The notes under the pieces were generated by a model. The model was given only the letters and a program-made list of their open reading frames with translations, was not told the DNA's origin and ran no database searches. 64,000 bases of DNA, from assembly GCA_030524785.1 (NCBI GenBank), contig JAUNFZ010000004.1, positions 1-64,000 of the forward strand. The letters run 5' to 3'. Positions within the stretch are counted from its first letter, which is position 1. Every line of letters begins with the position of its first letter. Below, in pieces: positions 1 through 8,782 of this stretch. The stretch comes from Eubacteriales bacterium. Lineage in GTDB: Bacteria; Bacillota; Clostridia; Lachnospirales; Lachnospiraceae. Position numbers and translations under genes: made by a program.

Positions 1-217
1 TGTTTTGTATTAAATTGAACTCCAAAAGATTATAGTGCTAAATCCTAAAGACGGGTGCTTGTTTTTAAGATATCACATTTCCTTCTTTTTATAAACTCAT
101 TTTTTATATTATTTTTTTATTGTTTTTGTGACTATTTGAACGATATTATATATGATCAGCTCAGTTTCATATTTTTTACCGCAATAAGCTATAAGGATTT
201 GGATGTCGAAACACCTG
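1..217. other. AT-rich leader with no supported gene
   Basis: This stretch is very AT-rich. It contains an open frame of 69 codons (55-264) whose product is almost only Phe, Ile and Leu, has no ribosome binding site and runs through the promoter at 218-245. I treat it as non-coding upstream DNA of the MarR gene. Confidence 0.5.
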
Positions 218-245
218 TTGACAATTTTCATGCCTCTGCTATAAT
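218..245 (+). promoter_or_regulatory. sigma-A promoter of the marR-tauE operon
   Basis: A perfect TTGACA (218-223) and a perfect TATAAT (240-245) are separated by 16 bp. Transcription should start near 252, about 43 nt before the MarR start codon. Confidence 0.85.
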
Positions 246-250
246 AAATT

Positions 251-268
251 TAGTTCTATTTTGAACTA
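251..268. promoter_or_regulatory. candidate MarR operator
   Basis: The sequence TAGTTC-tatttt-GAACTA is a perfect inverted repeat with 6-bp arms, placed on the predicted transcription start just before the MarR gene. MarR proteins usually bind short palindromes over their own promoter, so autorepression is the likely role. This is inferred from position and symmetry only. Confidence 0.5.
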
Positions 269-294
269 TATTTACTGTGTTGGGAGTGTTTCAT

Positions 295-732
295 ATGATA
301 CCTGCTGAATTTCACAACCATATTTCACTTATAAAAAAATTGTATGACCAGGCCATGGATCCTCTGTGCGAACAATATCAGATTACACGGATGGAACTGG
401 ATATCCTGGTATTTCTGGCGAATAATCCTGGCTATGATACCGCCCGGGATATTGTGGAAGTCCGGCAGTTTACCAAGTCCCATGTTTCCTCCGCCATCCA
501 TCTTTTGGAGGAAAAGAAGTATCTCTCCCGGGCATACCACGAAGGGAACCAGAAATCTATACACCTGAAGCTTCTGCCTGCCTCGGAAGAAATCATCGCA
601 GCCGGTCAGGCCGCACAGCGACAGTTTTTTTCCAGAATCTTCGATGGCCTGTCGCCGGAGGATCTAAAGCGGGTGGAGTCTGTTTTCTGCAAAATAAATT
701 CCAATATGAGGTTACTTTTAAAGGAGGTCTGA
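295..732 (+). CDS. MarR family transcriptional regulator
   Basis: A 145-residue winged-helix regulator. The segment from about residue 30 to 95 (ITRMELDILVFLANN, then TKSHVSSAIHLLEEKKYLSR, then a basic wing) matches the MarR winged helix, where a helix-turn-helix is followed by a beta hairpin; helices at both ends would dimerise. I chose ATG 295 because GGGAG lies 8 nt upstream; the frame could also open at GTG 277. The exporter gene downstream has its ribosome binding site inside the last codons of this gene, so the two are co-transcribed and the exporter is the likely regulatory target. The ligand is unknown. Confidence 0.85.
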   Translation: MIPAEFHNHISLIKKLYDQAMDPLCEQYQITRMELDILVFLANNPGYDTARDIVEVRQFTKSHVSSAIHLLEEKKYLSRAYHEGNQKSIHLKLLPASEEIIAAGQAAQRQFFSRIFDGLSPEDLKRVESVFCKINSNMRLLLKEV

Positions 733-738
733 AAAACA

Positions 739-1515
739 ATGCCATTGCTTTACAAATTTGCGATCTGTTTTATTGCCGGTATCGGAGCCGGTCTTGGAAC
801 CGGATTTGCCGGCATGAGCGCCGCTGCGGTCATCAGTCCGATGCTCATCACTTTTCTGCATATCCCTGCCTACGAAGCGGTGGGCATTGCGCTTGCCAGC
901 GACGTCCTTGCCAGCGCCATCAGCGCCTGGACTTATGGCAAAAATAAAAATCTTGATATACGTAATGGCCTTGTCATGATGATCTTTGTTCTCTGCTTTA
1001 CGCTGGTAGGAAGCTGGGTTTCCAGCCTTGTGCCAAGTCACGCTATGGGGAATTTTTCTGTCTTTATGACACTTCTTTTGGGCATTAAATTCATCATAAA
1101 ACCAGTAATGACCACGAAAGAAGCCATGGCCCTGGTCAGTCCGAAGAAACGCCTGTTTCAATCCAGCATTTGCGGCGTCATGATTGGATTCATCTGTGGA
1201 TTTGTAGGGGCCGGCGGCGGTATGATGATGCTTCTTATCCTTACCAGCGTCCTTGGCTATGAACTGAAAACAGCCGTCGGAACCAGTGTTTTTATTATGG
1301 CTTTTACCGCCTTTACCGGTTCTGTCAGCCACTTTGCCATAGGCGGCGCGCCGGATTGGTGGGCGCTTATCTTCTGCGTACTCTCTACCCTTCTCTGGGC
1401 CAGAATCGCCGCAAAATTTGCCAATAAAACAAGCCCTGTCATTTTAAACAGGGCCACCGGAGCTGTACTGGTAATTCTCGGCGTCGTCATACTTGGCGTA
1501 AATTATCTGGGATAA
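739..1515 (+). CDS. TauE/SafE (TSUP) family membrane exporter
   Basis: A 258-residue integral membrane protein with about eight hydrophobic segments and the two Gly-rich repeats typical of the TauE/SafE family (GIGAGLGTGFAGMSAAAV near the N-terminus and GFICGFVGAGGGMMMLLIL near residue 155). Family members move sulfite, sulfoacetate or other small organic anions across the membrane; the substrate cannot be read from sequence. The start ATG 739 has a near-ideal AAGGAGGT 12 nt upstream, overlapping the end of the MarR gene. The pairing suggests export induced by an effector of the MarR protein (inference). Confidence 0.85.
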   Translation: MPLLYKFAICFIAGIGAGLGTGFAGMSAAAVISPMLITFLHIPAYEAVGIALASDVLASAISAWTYGKNKNLDIRNGLVMMIFVLCFTLVGSWVSSLVPSHAMGNFSVFMTLLLGIKFIIKPVMTTKEAMALVSPKKRLFQSSICGVMIGFICGFVGAGGGMMMLLILTSVLGYELKTAVGTSVFIMAFTAFTGSVSHFAIGGAPDWWALIFCVLSTLLWARIAAKFANKTSPVILNRATGAVLVILGVVILGVNYLG

Positions 1516-1533
1516 TCTGCCTGCAGATGCCGT

Positions 1534-1590
1534 AAAAGCGGGGATACTGCTTCACGATTTTCTCATCGTTCAGACAATGTCCCCGCTTTT
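1534..1590. terminator. stem-loop between convergent genes
   Basis: AAAAGCGGGGA (1534-1544) pairs perfectly with TCCCCGCTTTT (1580-1590) around a 35-nt loop, between the ends of the exporter gene and the DUF1934 gene. The large loop makes it less certain than a classical terminator; it could serve both strands. Confidence 0.5.
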
Positions 1591-1591
1591 A

Positions 1592-2038
1592 TCAGCTTAA
1601 ATGAAATTCTCCGCCGTCTTTTGATTTGATGTTCATATTGATCGTGCAGTCTGCGAGATGTTCATAATTTACATCCAGCGCATAGTTGACGGTAACGTCA
1701 ATATTTTTCTCACTGTTTTTCACATCAATATTTGTTGCCGATATTCCCACCAGCAAATTGCCAAAGGGGGTTTCATAATATGTAAGATTTTTCTTATCTT
1801 TTTCAAAAATCATGTGTACGTTCGTAAGCCCCTTTTTGGTTACTTCCATACCACATTCATCCACTTTTATCAGGTTCTGGATTGTTCCATCCATTCCCTC
1901 CATTACTTCCTCGTAGCAAATATAATGCTTGCCGTTCTTACAGAGGTAGCTGCCGTTCGTAACGACCTCCACTTCCTCCTCCATATCCTGAGCAAGTACC
2001 TGCATCCCTTTCACGCTTACCAAAACTTCCTCTGTCAT
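1592..2038 (-). CDS. DUF1934 family protein (YwiB-like)
   Basis: A 148-residue soluble protein with alternating beta-strand-like segments. The features GSYLCKNGKHYICYEE (near residue 28), the run around IFEKDK and YYETPFGNLLVG match the DUF1934 family, calycin-like beta-barrels of unknown function common in Firmicutes. It follows murI by 24 nt on the same strand, so it probably shares the murI promoter. No catalytic motif is visible. Confidence 0.75.
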   Translation of the reverse strand: MTEEVLVSVKGMQVLAQDMEEEVEVVTNGSYLCKNGKHYICYEEVMEGMDGTIQNLIKVDECGMEVTKKGLTNVHMIFEKDKKNLTYYETPFGNLLVGISATNIDVKNSEKNIDVTVNYALDVNYEHLADCTINMNIKSKDGGEFHLS

Positions 2039-2062
2039 ACACTGCTCCTTCCGGCGTTCGCT

Positions 2063-2890
2063 TTAATATTCTTCGATGTTAATTTTCTGCGCGTTCTCAA
2101 TATCAACCGGTAAAATAGAATTTGCAAATTTCTGAAACGTCTCCGCCGCATCACTCACAAAAAAGCGGTAGGGATGCTTTTTCGTCTCCGGCGCGGCTTC
2201 ATTTGTCAGCCCTTCCCGGGCAAGCAGTTCTTTTAAACTGCACGCCGTCTCGTAGGCGGGATTCACCAGCGTTACGCTTTCTCCCATCACTTCCCGGATG
2301 ACAGAGCGCAGCAGCGGATAATGGGTGCATCCCAAAATCAATGTGTCTATATTCTGCTCCTTCAGCGGCGTAAGATAGCGTCTCACCATCTCCTTCGTCA
2401 CCGGATCCTTCCACATATTTTCCTCTACCAGCGGAACAAACAGCGGACATGCCTTTCCCACCACCTGCGCACGGGGGTTCATTTCTCTGATAAACTCTGT
2501 ATAAAGACCGCTGGAGATCGTTCCATTCGTTCCAATCACGCCGATGCGGTTATTTCTTGTGGCCTTGCACGCCACCCTCGCCCCGGGTTTTACCACGCCG
2601 ATCATGGGAATCTTAAGTTCGTGGCGGATTTCCTCCAGCGCAAAAGCGCTGGCCGTGTTGCATGCCACTACGATTGCCTTCACATCCTGCGACTGCAAAA
2701 AGCGCACAATCTGCCTGGAATAGCGCAGAATAATTTCTTTCGATTTATTTCCGTAAGGCACCCTGGCCGTATCGCCAAAATATACGATTTTCTCCCCCGG
2801 CATGTTCCTCATAACCTCCCGGGCCACCGTCAGGCCTCCCACGCCGGAATCAAACATACCGATCGGTTTTTCGCTTTCCCTCTCTGCCAT
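2063..2890 (-). CDS. murI: glutamate racemase
   Basis: A 275-residue cofactor-independent racemase that converts L-glutamate to the D-glutamate used in peptidoglycan stem peptides. The signature GMFDSGVGGLTV lies at the N-terminus (Asp14, Ser15), and both catalytic cysteines are present: Cys77 in VVACNTASA and Cys188 in LGCTHYPLL. Length is normal for the family. The start has AAGGGG upstream and a good promoter at 2927-2955. It leads an operon with the DUF1934 gene. Confidence 0.95.
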   Translation of the reverse strand: MAERESEKPIGMFDSGVGGLTVAREVMRNMPGEKIVYFGDTARVPYGNKSKEIILRYSRQIVRFLQSQDVKAIVVACNTASAFALEEIRHELKIPMIGVVKPGARVACKATRNNRIGVIGTNGTISSGLYTEFIREMNPRAQVVGKACPLFVPLVEENMWKDPVTKEMVRRYLTPLKEQNIDTLILGCTHYPLLRSVIREVMGESVTLVNPAYETACSLKELLAREGLTNEAAPETKKHPYRFFVSDAAETFQKFANSILPVDIENAQKINIEEY

Positions 2891-2926
2891 CGTTTTCCCC
2901 TTATTCCTTCGAATTTATATTCTTAC

Positions 2927-2955
2927 AGTATACTTGAATTTTTCAAATATGTAAA
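2927..2955 (-). promoter_or_regulatory. sigma-A promoter of murI
   Basis: On the minus strand, TTTACA (2950-2955) is followed after 17 bp by TATACT (2927-2932). It lies about 35 nt upstream of the murI start codon. Confidence 0.75.
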
Positions 2956-2993
2956 GCGCTGATCTGAGTCACTAAAATATCGCATGCTCTGAA

Positions 2994-3638
2994 TCACTGA
3001 AATATCACCGGCTTGCTGCCGTCAAATGCAAAGCAGACATCTTCCAGGCTGCAGCGGGCTTTTCCATTCGTCGCTTCCGTGATTTCCTCAACAACCGACG
3101 CAGTCTCCTCGCTGCGTACAAGAACCGCCATTTTTACCACATCGCTGTAGTTCGAATCAATCACCTGCAGGCCCCTCTGCCCAAACAGATACTGAAGCTT
3201 CCCAATGCCGTTATAATCAGTTTCCACCTCCAGCCGGGCGCCTCTGATCTTGTCAAGAACCGTGCTGTTTGCCAGCCCTGCCTGTACCGCCTTTGCGTAG
3301 GCTCTCACCAGTCCGCCCGTTCCCAGCAGCGTCCCACCAAAATAGCGTGTGACCACGACTGCCGCATCGTGGATATTCTCTCCCAGCAGCACATCCAGCA
3401 TCGGGCGTCCCGCCGTTCCCTGCGGTTCTCCATCGTCGCTGCACCTCTGGAGTTCCTGGCGTTCTCCAACCACGAAAGCCCAGCAATTATGAGAGGCGTT
3501 CCAGTATTTTTTCTTTAATCCGGCAATAAATGCCAGTGCTTCCTCCTCTGAATGAACCGGGTATACCGTAGCAATAAAGCGCGATTTTTTCTCTGTAATC
3601 TCGCCTTCTCCCCCGTTGTAAACAATTTTGCTGCTCAT
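2994..3638 (-). CDS. yigZ: YigZ/IMPACT family protein
   Basis: A 214-residue protein of the UPF0029/YigZ family (bacterial relatives of the eukaryotic IMPACT regulator). The core SRFIATVYPV, NASHNCWAF and DDGEPQGTAGRPML with VVVTRYFGGTLLGTGGLVRA is the family signature; the C-terminal third is the small DUF1949-like domain. The biochemical role is not settled. The frame is open further upstream, but the start at 3638 is the one with a ribosome binding site (GGAAAGGTGA) and the upstream codons overlap the promoter at 3670-3698. Confidence 0.85.
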   Translation of the reverse strand: MSSKIVYNGGEGEITEKKSRFIATVYPVHSEEEALAFIAGLKKKYWNASHNCWAFVVGERQELQRCSDDGEPQGTAGRPMLDVLLGENIHDAAVVVTRYFGGTLLGTGGLVRAYAKAVQAGLANSTVLDKIRGARLEVETDYNGIGKLQYLFGQRGLQVIDSNYSDVVKMAVLVRSEETASVVEEITEATNGKARCSLEDVCFAFDGSKPVIFQ

Positions 3639-3669
3639 GCGTTTCACCTTTCCAAATATCTTAATAATT

Positions 3670-3698
3670 ATAGTATAAAATCTTAACCCTCGTGTCAA
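3670..3698 (-). promoter_or_regulatory. sigma-A promoter of yigZ
   Basis: On the minus strand a perfect TTGACA (3693-3698) is followed after 17 bp by TACTAT (3670-3675). It is back to back with the PBP promoter at 3703-3731. Confidence 0.7.
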
Positions 3699-3702
3699 GA
3701 GA

Positions 3703-3731
3703 TAGACTTTACCCAAATAGTTTGTTATACT
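3703..3731 (+). promoter_or_regulatory. sigma-A promoter of the class A PBP gene
   Basis: TAGACT (3703-3708) and TATACT (3726-3731) are separated by 17 bp, about 80 nt before the PBP start codon. The -35 box is weak (4 of 6), the -10 box strong. Confidence 0.55.
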
Positions 3732-3810
3732 ATGGATAGTGTTTTAAAAATCGGGGAAAATTTTTTATAGCGAAAATGCTTCTTTGAAAAGTCATGAAAG
3801 GATGCGGCAC

Positions 3811-6636
3811 ATGAAATACGGCAGACGTGACATCGAAAAAAAACAGCAAAATATGACTGCGGAAAAGCTGGAGCAGAAAGCCGGCATGACACTGGCACGT
3901 TTGCTTGTGGTTGCTATTTTTGCGCTTGTCATCGGCATTGTCTGCGCCGGATACGGCGTCATGCGTGGATTAATCTCCAGTGCGCCCGACATCAGCAGCT
4001 TAAGCACAGCTCCCGCAGAAGCCGCCACCTATATTTACAGCGCCGACGGACGCCAGCTCCAGAAGCTGACGGCTCCCACCTCCAACCGTACCCCGGTTTC
4101 TCTCAGTCAGGTGCCGGCCAATCTTCAAAACGCCGTCGTTGCAATTGAGGATGAACGTTTTTATGAGCACAACGGCATTGACGTGCGCGGTATTCTCCGG
4201 GCCTTTGTGGTAGGTATTACCGGCGGAAGCTTCTCCGAGGGCGCCAGCACCATCACGCAGCAGCTTTTGAAGAACAGCGTCTTCCCCGACTGGGTCAGCG
4301 AGTCCTCGCTGCTCCAGAGCTTTAAGCGGAAATTCCAGGAACAGTATCTGGCGCTGCAGCTGGAGCAAACCATGGAAAAGGAAATGAGCAAGACCGAAGC
4401 AAAGCAAAAGATTCTGGAGGACTACCTGAACACCATCAACCTGGGGGCCGGAGCCTACGGCGTGCAGGCAGCGGCACAGCGGTATTTTAATAAAGATGTT
4501 TCCGAGCTGACTCTGTCCGAGTCCGCCGTGATTGCGGGGATCACCCAAAATCCCACCGGCTACAATCCGATTACGTACCCGGAAGCAAATGCCAGGCGCC
4601 GGGAGCGTGTGCTGAACGCCATGCTCGAACAGGAATATATTACCCAGGCGGAATACGACGAAGCTCTGGCCGACGACGTTTACTCACGAATCCAGGAAGC
4701 CTCTGCCCAGACGGGAGAAACTTCAGTTTACTCCTACTATACGGACGCCATGATCGAGCAGATTCTTGAAGATCTGGTCGCTGAAAAAGGCTATACCAGC
4801 AATCAGGCATACAAAGCGCTCTACTCCGGCGGCCTGCGCATTTTCAGCGTACAGGACGAGGCAATTCAGCAGATCTGTGATGAAGAATTTGCCAACAGCG
4901 CCAACTTTCCTGTAGATACGCTGATCGGACTGGACTACGCCCTCAGCGTACAGAAAGCCGACGGCACAACCGTACACTACAGCAGTTCGGACGTACAAAA
5001 CTATTTTGAAGCTCAGGACTCCTCCTTCAATATGATGTTTGTTGACGAGGACACGGCGCGCGCTTATGCCGCTCAGTTTAAAGCGGCTTATACTTCTGAG
5101 GATGACACTATTCTGGGAGAACGCATCTCCCTGGTTCCGCAGCCCCAGGCTTCCGTAGTAATCATTGAGCAGTCTACGGGCTATGTAAAAGCCATTGTGG
5201 GAGGTCGCGGAACAAAGGAGGCAAGCCTTACCCTGAACCGTGCGACCTCCACCAGGCGGCAGCCAGGCTCCACCTTCAAGCCTGTCGCCGTATATGCCCC
5301 TGCCATAGACCACAATAATAAGACTCTGGCCACTGTCTATGACAACGCACCCTATTCCTACAGCTCCGGCACAGAGCTGAAGAACTGGGACAGCGATTAT
5401 GGCTACAGCGGTCTGGAAACGATTCATTTTGCACTTGTAAAATCCGTCAATGTGGTGGCTGTGAAATGCCTGACTGAAATTACGCCCCAGGTAGGTCTTG
5501 ATTATCTGGAGCGCTTTGGCATCACCACCCTCTATGACAACGACTGGGACGCCAACGGAAACCTACTGACCGACGCCTATCAGCCACTGGCGCTGGGCGG
5601 CGTAACAGACGGCGTTGTCAACCTGGAGCTGACCGGGGCATACGCAGCCCTGGCAAACGGCGGCACCTATATCAAGCCCAAGTTTTACTCCCGTATAGAG
5701 GACAGCCAGGGAAATATCATTCTCGACAATACCTCTGCCGGAACGCAGGTAGTATCGGAATCTACCGCCTTTCTTCTGACAAAGGCTATGGAGGACGTGG
5801 TGAAAAATCCGGAGGGGACGGCATACAACATTATCAGCCTGGGCGATATGCCCGTGGCAGGAAAAACCGGAACCACAGACCAGTCCAAGGATATCTGGTT
5901 TGAGGGATATACACCATATTATACCTGCGGCGTCTGGGGCGGCTATGACAACAACGACGCGCTGCCGGATTACGACCGCAGCTTCAGCACCTACGCCAAG
6001 GTACTCTGGAATTCCATCATGACCAGAATCCACGCAGAGCTCCCCGTGACGCAGCTTGCGCAGCCGGAAAACATTGTAACGGCCACGGTCTGCAAAAAGT
6101 CCGGTAAGCTGGCAGTAGACGGCGTCTGCACTGCGGATCCCAGGGGCAGCCAGGCCTATACCGAATATTTTACGGCAGACACCGTACCTACTGCAGTCTG
6201 CGACGCCCACACAGCGGTTCCCATATGTACGGTAACAGGGCTTCGGGCCTCCGCCACCTGTCCTTCCACCACAAAAATCTGTATTCAGCGGCCGGCCGGA
6301 AGCGAAGGCGTCACCGACGACTCCAATTACGCGGCGCCCGTTCAGACCTGCTCCGGCCACGCGAATACCGTTCAGATTCACACAGAAGCGCAGAGTGAAT
6401 CGGGGGCATCCAATCAGACAGGGCAAACAGGACAAGCCGGGCAGAACAGTCAAACCGGACAGACCGACCAAACCGGGCAGAACAGCCAAACTGGACAGAC
6501 CGATCAAACTTCCGGGCAGGAAGACGGCGTCATTCAGATTGGCGGAGGAACAAATACCGACAACGGCAATACCTCCTTTGACGATATCCCCGCCGATCAA
6601 TATTACAACGACGGAACGATTGTGATTTATCCATAG
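3811..6636 (+). CDS. class A penicillin-binding protein (PBP1A type)
   Basis: A 941-residue bifunctional peptidoglycan polymerase and crosslinker. A short basic cytoplasmic tail and one membrane anchor (about residues 27-50) precede a GT51 glycosyltransferase domain with IEDERFYEHNGID (catalytic Glu near 113) and GASTITQQLLKN. The transpeptidase domain carries all three motifs: GSTFKP (Ser near 487), KSVN and GKTGTTD. The tail is Gln/Thr/Gly-rich with a 36-bp tandem repeat. ATG 3811 is preferred because AAAGGA lies 8 nt upstream; TTG 3784 and ATG 3802 are in frame but poorly placed. The gene stands alone between its own promoter and a strong hairpin. Confidence 0.95.
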   Translation: MKYGRRDIEKKQQNMTAEKLEQKAGMTLARLLVVAIFALVIGIVCAGYGVMRGLISSAPDISSLSTAPAEAATYIYSADGRQLQKLTAPTSNRTPVSLSQVPANLQNAVVAIEDERFYEHNGIDVRGILRAFVVGITGGSFSEGASTITQQLLKNSVFPDWVSESSLLQSFKRKFQEQYLALQLEQTMEKEMSKTEAKQKILEDYLNTINLGAGAYGVQAAAQRYFNKDVSELTLSESAVIAGITQNPTGYNPITYPEANARRRERVLNAMLEQEYITQAEYDEALADDVYSRIQEASAQTGETSVYSYYTDAMIEQILEDLVAEKGYTSNQAYKALYSGGLRIFSVQDEAIQQICDEEFANSANFPVDTLIGLDYALSVQKADGTTVHYSSSDVQNYFEAQDSSFNMMFVDEDTARAYAAQFKAAYTSEDDTILGERISLVPQPQASVVIIEQSTGYVKAIVGGRGTKEASLTLNRATSTRRQPGSTFKPVAVYAPAIDHNNKTLATVYDNAPYSYSSGTELKNWDSDYGYSGLETIHFALVKSVNVVAVKCLTEITPQVGLDYLERFGITTLYDNDWDANGNLLTDAYQPLALGGVTDGVVNLELTGAYAALANGGTYIKPKFYSRIEDSQGNIILDNTSAGTQVVSESTAFLLTKAMEDVVKNPEGTAYNIISLGDMPVAGKTGTTDQSKDIWFEGYTPYYTCGVWGGYDNNDALPDYDRSFSTYAKVLWNSIMTRIHAELPVTQLAQPENIVTATVCKKSGKLAVDGVCTADPRGSQAYTEYFTADTVPTAVCDAHTAVPICTVTGLRASATCPSTTKICIQRPAGSEGVTDDSNYAAPVQTCSGHANTVQIHTEAQSESGASNQTGQTGQAGQNSQTGQTDQTGQNSQTGQTDQTSGQEDGVIQIGGGTNTDNGNTSFDDIPADQYYNDGTIVIYP
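6439..6510 (+). repeat. 36-bp tandem repeat in the PBP tail
   Basis: Two adjacent 36-bp units (6439-6474 and 6475-6510) each encode GQNSQTGQTDQT. They differ at a few third-codon positions, so the unit has been kept in frame. Degenerate QTGQ units lie just before them. Confidence 0.85.
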
Positions 6637-6641
6637 AGAAA

Positions 6642-6691
6642 GCCCCGCTGCTTTTCTGCCGGAAATCAGACCGGCAGAAAAGCAGCGGGGC
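6642..6691. terminator. long bidirectional terminator hairpin
   Basis: A perfect 21-bp stem (6642-6662 with 6671-6691) closes an 8-nt loop AAATCAGA between the convergent PBP and glucokinase genes. There is no long T run on either side, but position and stability support termination on both strands. Confidence 0.75.
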
Positions 6692-6708
6692 ATATTATAC
6701 TCCTGCGT

Positions 6709-7641
6709 TTACAGCACCAGCTTGGCCGCGCCGTAGATTCCAGCGTCGTTTCCCAGCTCCGCCAGGGCAAAGGGCGTTTCTTTGCAGGACATAAACGCAT
6801 ATTCCCTGTAATACTTTCTCACATAATCAAGAAGGATAGGACCGGCTTTGGACACGCCGCCGCCAATCACAAAAACATCGGGATCTGTGACGCCGGCAAT
6901 ATTCGCCAGGGCAAGTCCCAGAAACTTTCCAAATTCTTCTGCAATCTCGATTGCCACAGCGTCGTTTTGCTTCACTGCATCGAAAACTGCCTTCGCCGAA
7001 ACTTCCTGGCCTCGCAGCACCGACGGCGTTTCATCCTTCGCAAGCCTGCGGTTTGCCAGATAAGTAATGCCTGTGGCCGACGCCACCTGCTCCAGGCAGC
7101 CGCGGTTTCCGCAGTTGCAGTCAAAATCCACGGAATCCGTCACATGGACATGGCCGATCTCTCCACCGGCGCCATGGGTTCCCGTCACAATCTCTCCATT
7201 GTTGATAATTCCGCCGCCCACGCCGGTTCCGAGAGTCACCAGAACCACATTGTGATATCCGGCGCCTCCGCCCTTCCACATTTCTCCCAGGGCGGCCACG
7301 TTGGCATCATTTCCCGCTTTCACCTCAAGCCCTGTCAATTTCTCCATCTGCGCCGTCAGATGTATATATCCCCAGTGAAGGTTCACCGCTGTCAGCACTT
7401 CCCCCTCCTCGTTTACCGGGCCCGGCACGCCCAGGCCGACGCCTGCAATCTCCTCCCGGTCAAGCTCCTTTTCTCTGATCTTATCTATGATCGTATCAGC
7501 TACATCCGGCAGAATGTTCGAACCGTTGTTCTCTATCCTGGTAGGTATCTCCCACTTATCGAGCACAGTGCCTTTCACATCAAACAGTCCGCATTTCACG
7601 GTTGTTCCGCCCACATCAATTCCAAAGCAATACTTCTTCAT
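6709..7641 (-). CDS. glcK: ROK family glucokinase
   Basis: A 310-residue ROK-type sugar kinase that phosphorylates glucose with ATP. The phosphate-binding GIDVGGTTVKCGLF is at residues 5-18, the sugar/catalytic segment is AGNDANVAALGE, the second Gly-rich loop is GTGVGGGIINNG, and the ROK zinc site CNCGNRGCLEQ follows the HVHV segment. There is no N-terminal DNA-binding domain, so it is an enzyme rather than a ROK repressor. It follows hprK by 41 nt on the same strand, which fits a shared carbon-control operon. Confidence 0.9.
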   Translation of the reverse strand: MKKYCFGIDVGGTTVKCGLFDVKGTVLDKWEIPTRIENNGSNILPDVADTIIDKIREKELDREEIAGVGLGVPGPVNEEGEVLTAVNLHWGYIHLTAQMEKLTGLEVKAGNDANVAALGEMWKGGGAGYHNVVLVTLGTGVGGGIINNGEIVTGTHGAGGEIGHVHVTDSVDFDCNCGNRGCLEQVASATGITYLANRRLAKDETPSVLRGQEVSAKAVFDAVKQNDAVAIEIAEEFGKFLGLALANIAGVTDPDVFVIGGGVSKAGPILLDYVRKYYREYAFMSCKETPFALAELGNDAGIYGAAKLVL

Positions 7642-7682
7642 ACCTGAAGCCCTCCCAATTTATATTTATTCCCGACGCTTTC

Positions 7683-8618
7683 TCAGAACTCACGTCTTCT
7701 CGTCATATTTTTCTGCACACGGTTCACCAGCTCCTGAGCCGCGTTATATCCCATCTTCTTCTGCCGGTGATTGACAGCCGCCGCTTCCACAATCAGAGCC
7801 GTATTTCTTCCGGGACGCATGGGAATCGAATGACATACGACACGATTGCCCAGAAATTCCGTATACTCCTCCTCCAGGCCCATTCTGTCATACTCCTTGT
7901 CCCTATCCCACTCCTCCAGCTTGATTACAATATCAATCGTCTGGGTATTCTTCACCGCCTCCACTCCATACAGAGTTTTTACATCGATAATCCCGATGCC
8001 GCGCAGTTCAATAAAATGGCGGGTCAAATTCGGTGCGCTCCCCACCAGGCTTGCGTCACTGACCTTGCGTATCTCCACGACGTCGTCGGAAATCAGGCGG
8101 TGGCCACGGCGGATCAGCTCCAGCGCCGCTTCGCTTTTTCCAATGCCGCTCTCACCCATCATCAGCACACCCTCGCCGTATACATCCACCAGTACGCCGT
8201 GAATGGAAATACAGGGAGCCAGCTCTACGTTCAGCCAGCGAATAATTTCCGCCATAAAAGCGGAGGTCTCCTTCTCCGTGATAAACACCGGCACACCGTA
8301 CTCGGTGGCGATTCTCAGAAGATCCTCGTCCGGCTTTGTACGGGTCGTGTAGATAATGCAGGGACTTTTATAAGAAACAAACTGCTCGTACACCGGTATC
8401 TTTTTCTCCCGGGGGAGCCCCTCCAGGTATGTGTACTCCACATACCCTACAATCTGCACACGCTCGGAGGTAAAATGTTCAAAATAACCCGTAAGCTGCA
8501 GAGCCGCACGGTTGATGTCCGGCACAGTAATACGAATCTGCGAAATGTCCACATCCGGCGTAACATTTTTCAGATTCATCTTCTCTACTACCTTAGACAA
8601 TGATACACTGCTTGCCAT
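7683..8618 (-). CDS. hprK: HPr kinase/phosphorylase
   Basis: A 311-residue sensor kinase of Gram-positive carbon catabolite control; it phosphorylates HPr on a serine and removes that phosphate. Visible features are the N-terminal domain, the conserved His in SIHGVLVDVYGEGV, the Walker A loop GESGIGKS (about 154-161) and the family signature ELRGIGIIDVKTLYG. I chose start 8618 because GAGGAGAAGG sits directly upstream; the in-frame extension covers the promoter. It is the first gene of an hprK-glcK operon. Confidence 0.95.
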   Translation of the reverse strand: MASSVSLSKVVEKMNLKNVTPDVDISQIRITVPDINRAALQLTGYFEHFTSERVQIVGYVEYTYLEGLPREKKIPVYEQFVSYKSPCIIYTTRTKPDEDLLRIATEYGVPVFITEKETSAFMAEIIRWLNVELAPCISIHGVLVDVYGEGVLMMGESGIGKSEAALELIRRGHRLISDDVVEIRKVSDASLVGSAPNLTRHFIELRGIGIIDVKTLYGVEAVKNTQTIDIVIKLEEWDRDKEYDRMGLEEEYTEFLGNRVVCHSIPMRPGRNTALIVEAAAVNHRQKKMGYNAAQELVNRVQKNMTRRREF

Positions 8619-8688
8619 ATTCCTTCTCCTCATACAATATTTTTTCTGCGGACAAAAAACGTTCTGCCCAGCCCACATTTCTGCTTTC

Positions 8689-8717
8689 AGTATAACATAT
8701 CAAATTTCTAACTTCAA
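8689..8717 (-). promoter_or_regulatory. sigma-A promoter of hprK-glcK
   Basis: On the minus strand TTGAAG (8712-8717) is followed after 17 bp by TATACT (8689-8694), in the 164-nt gap between uvrC and hprK. Confidence 0.75.
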
Positions 8718-8782
8718 CGCCGGATGCAGTCTCTGCAAAAAACTCCGCGAAAAAACACAAAAAAGTTTCCGCAAAACCTGCC

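Noticed and set aside
55..264. 69-codon frame at the left end
   Set aside because: Low-complexity, no ribosome binding site, and it runs through a consensus promoter.
718..1332. 204-codon minus-strand frame opposite the exporter gene
   Set aside because: Antisense shadow; the product is His/Lys/Asp-rich without any domain, while the plus strand encodes a clear TauE/SafE protein.
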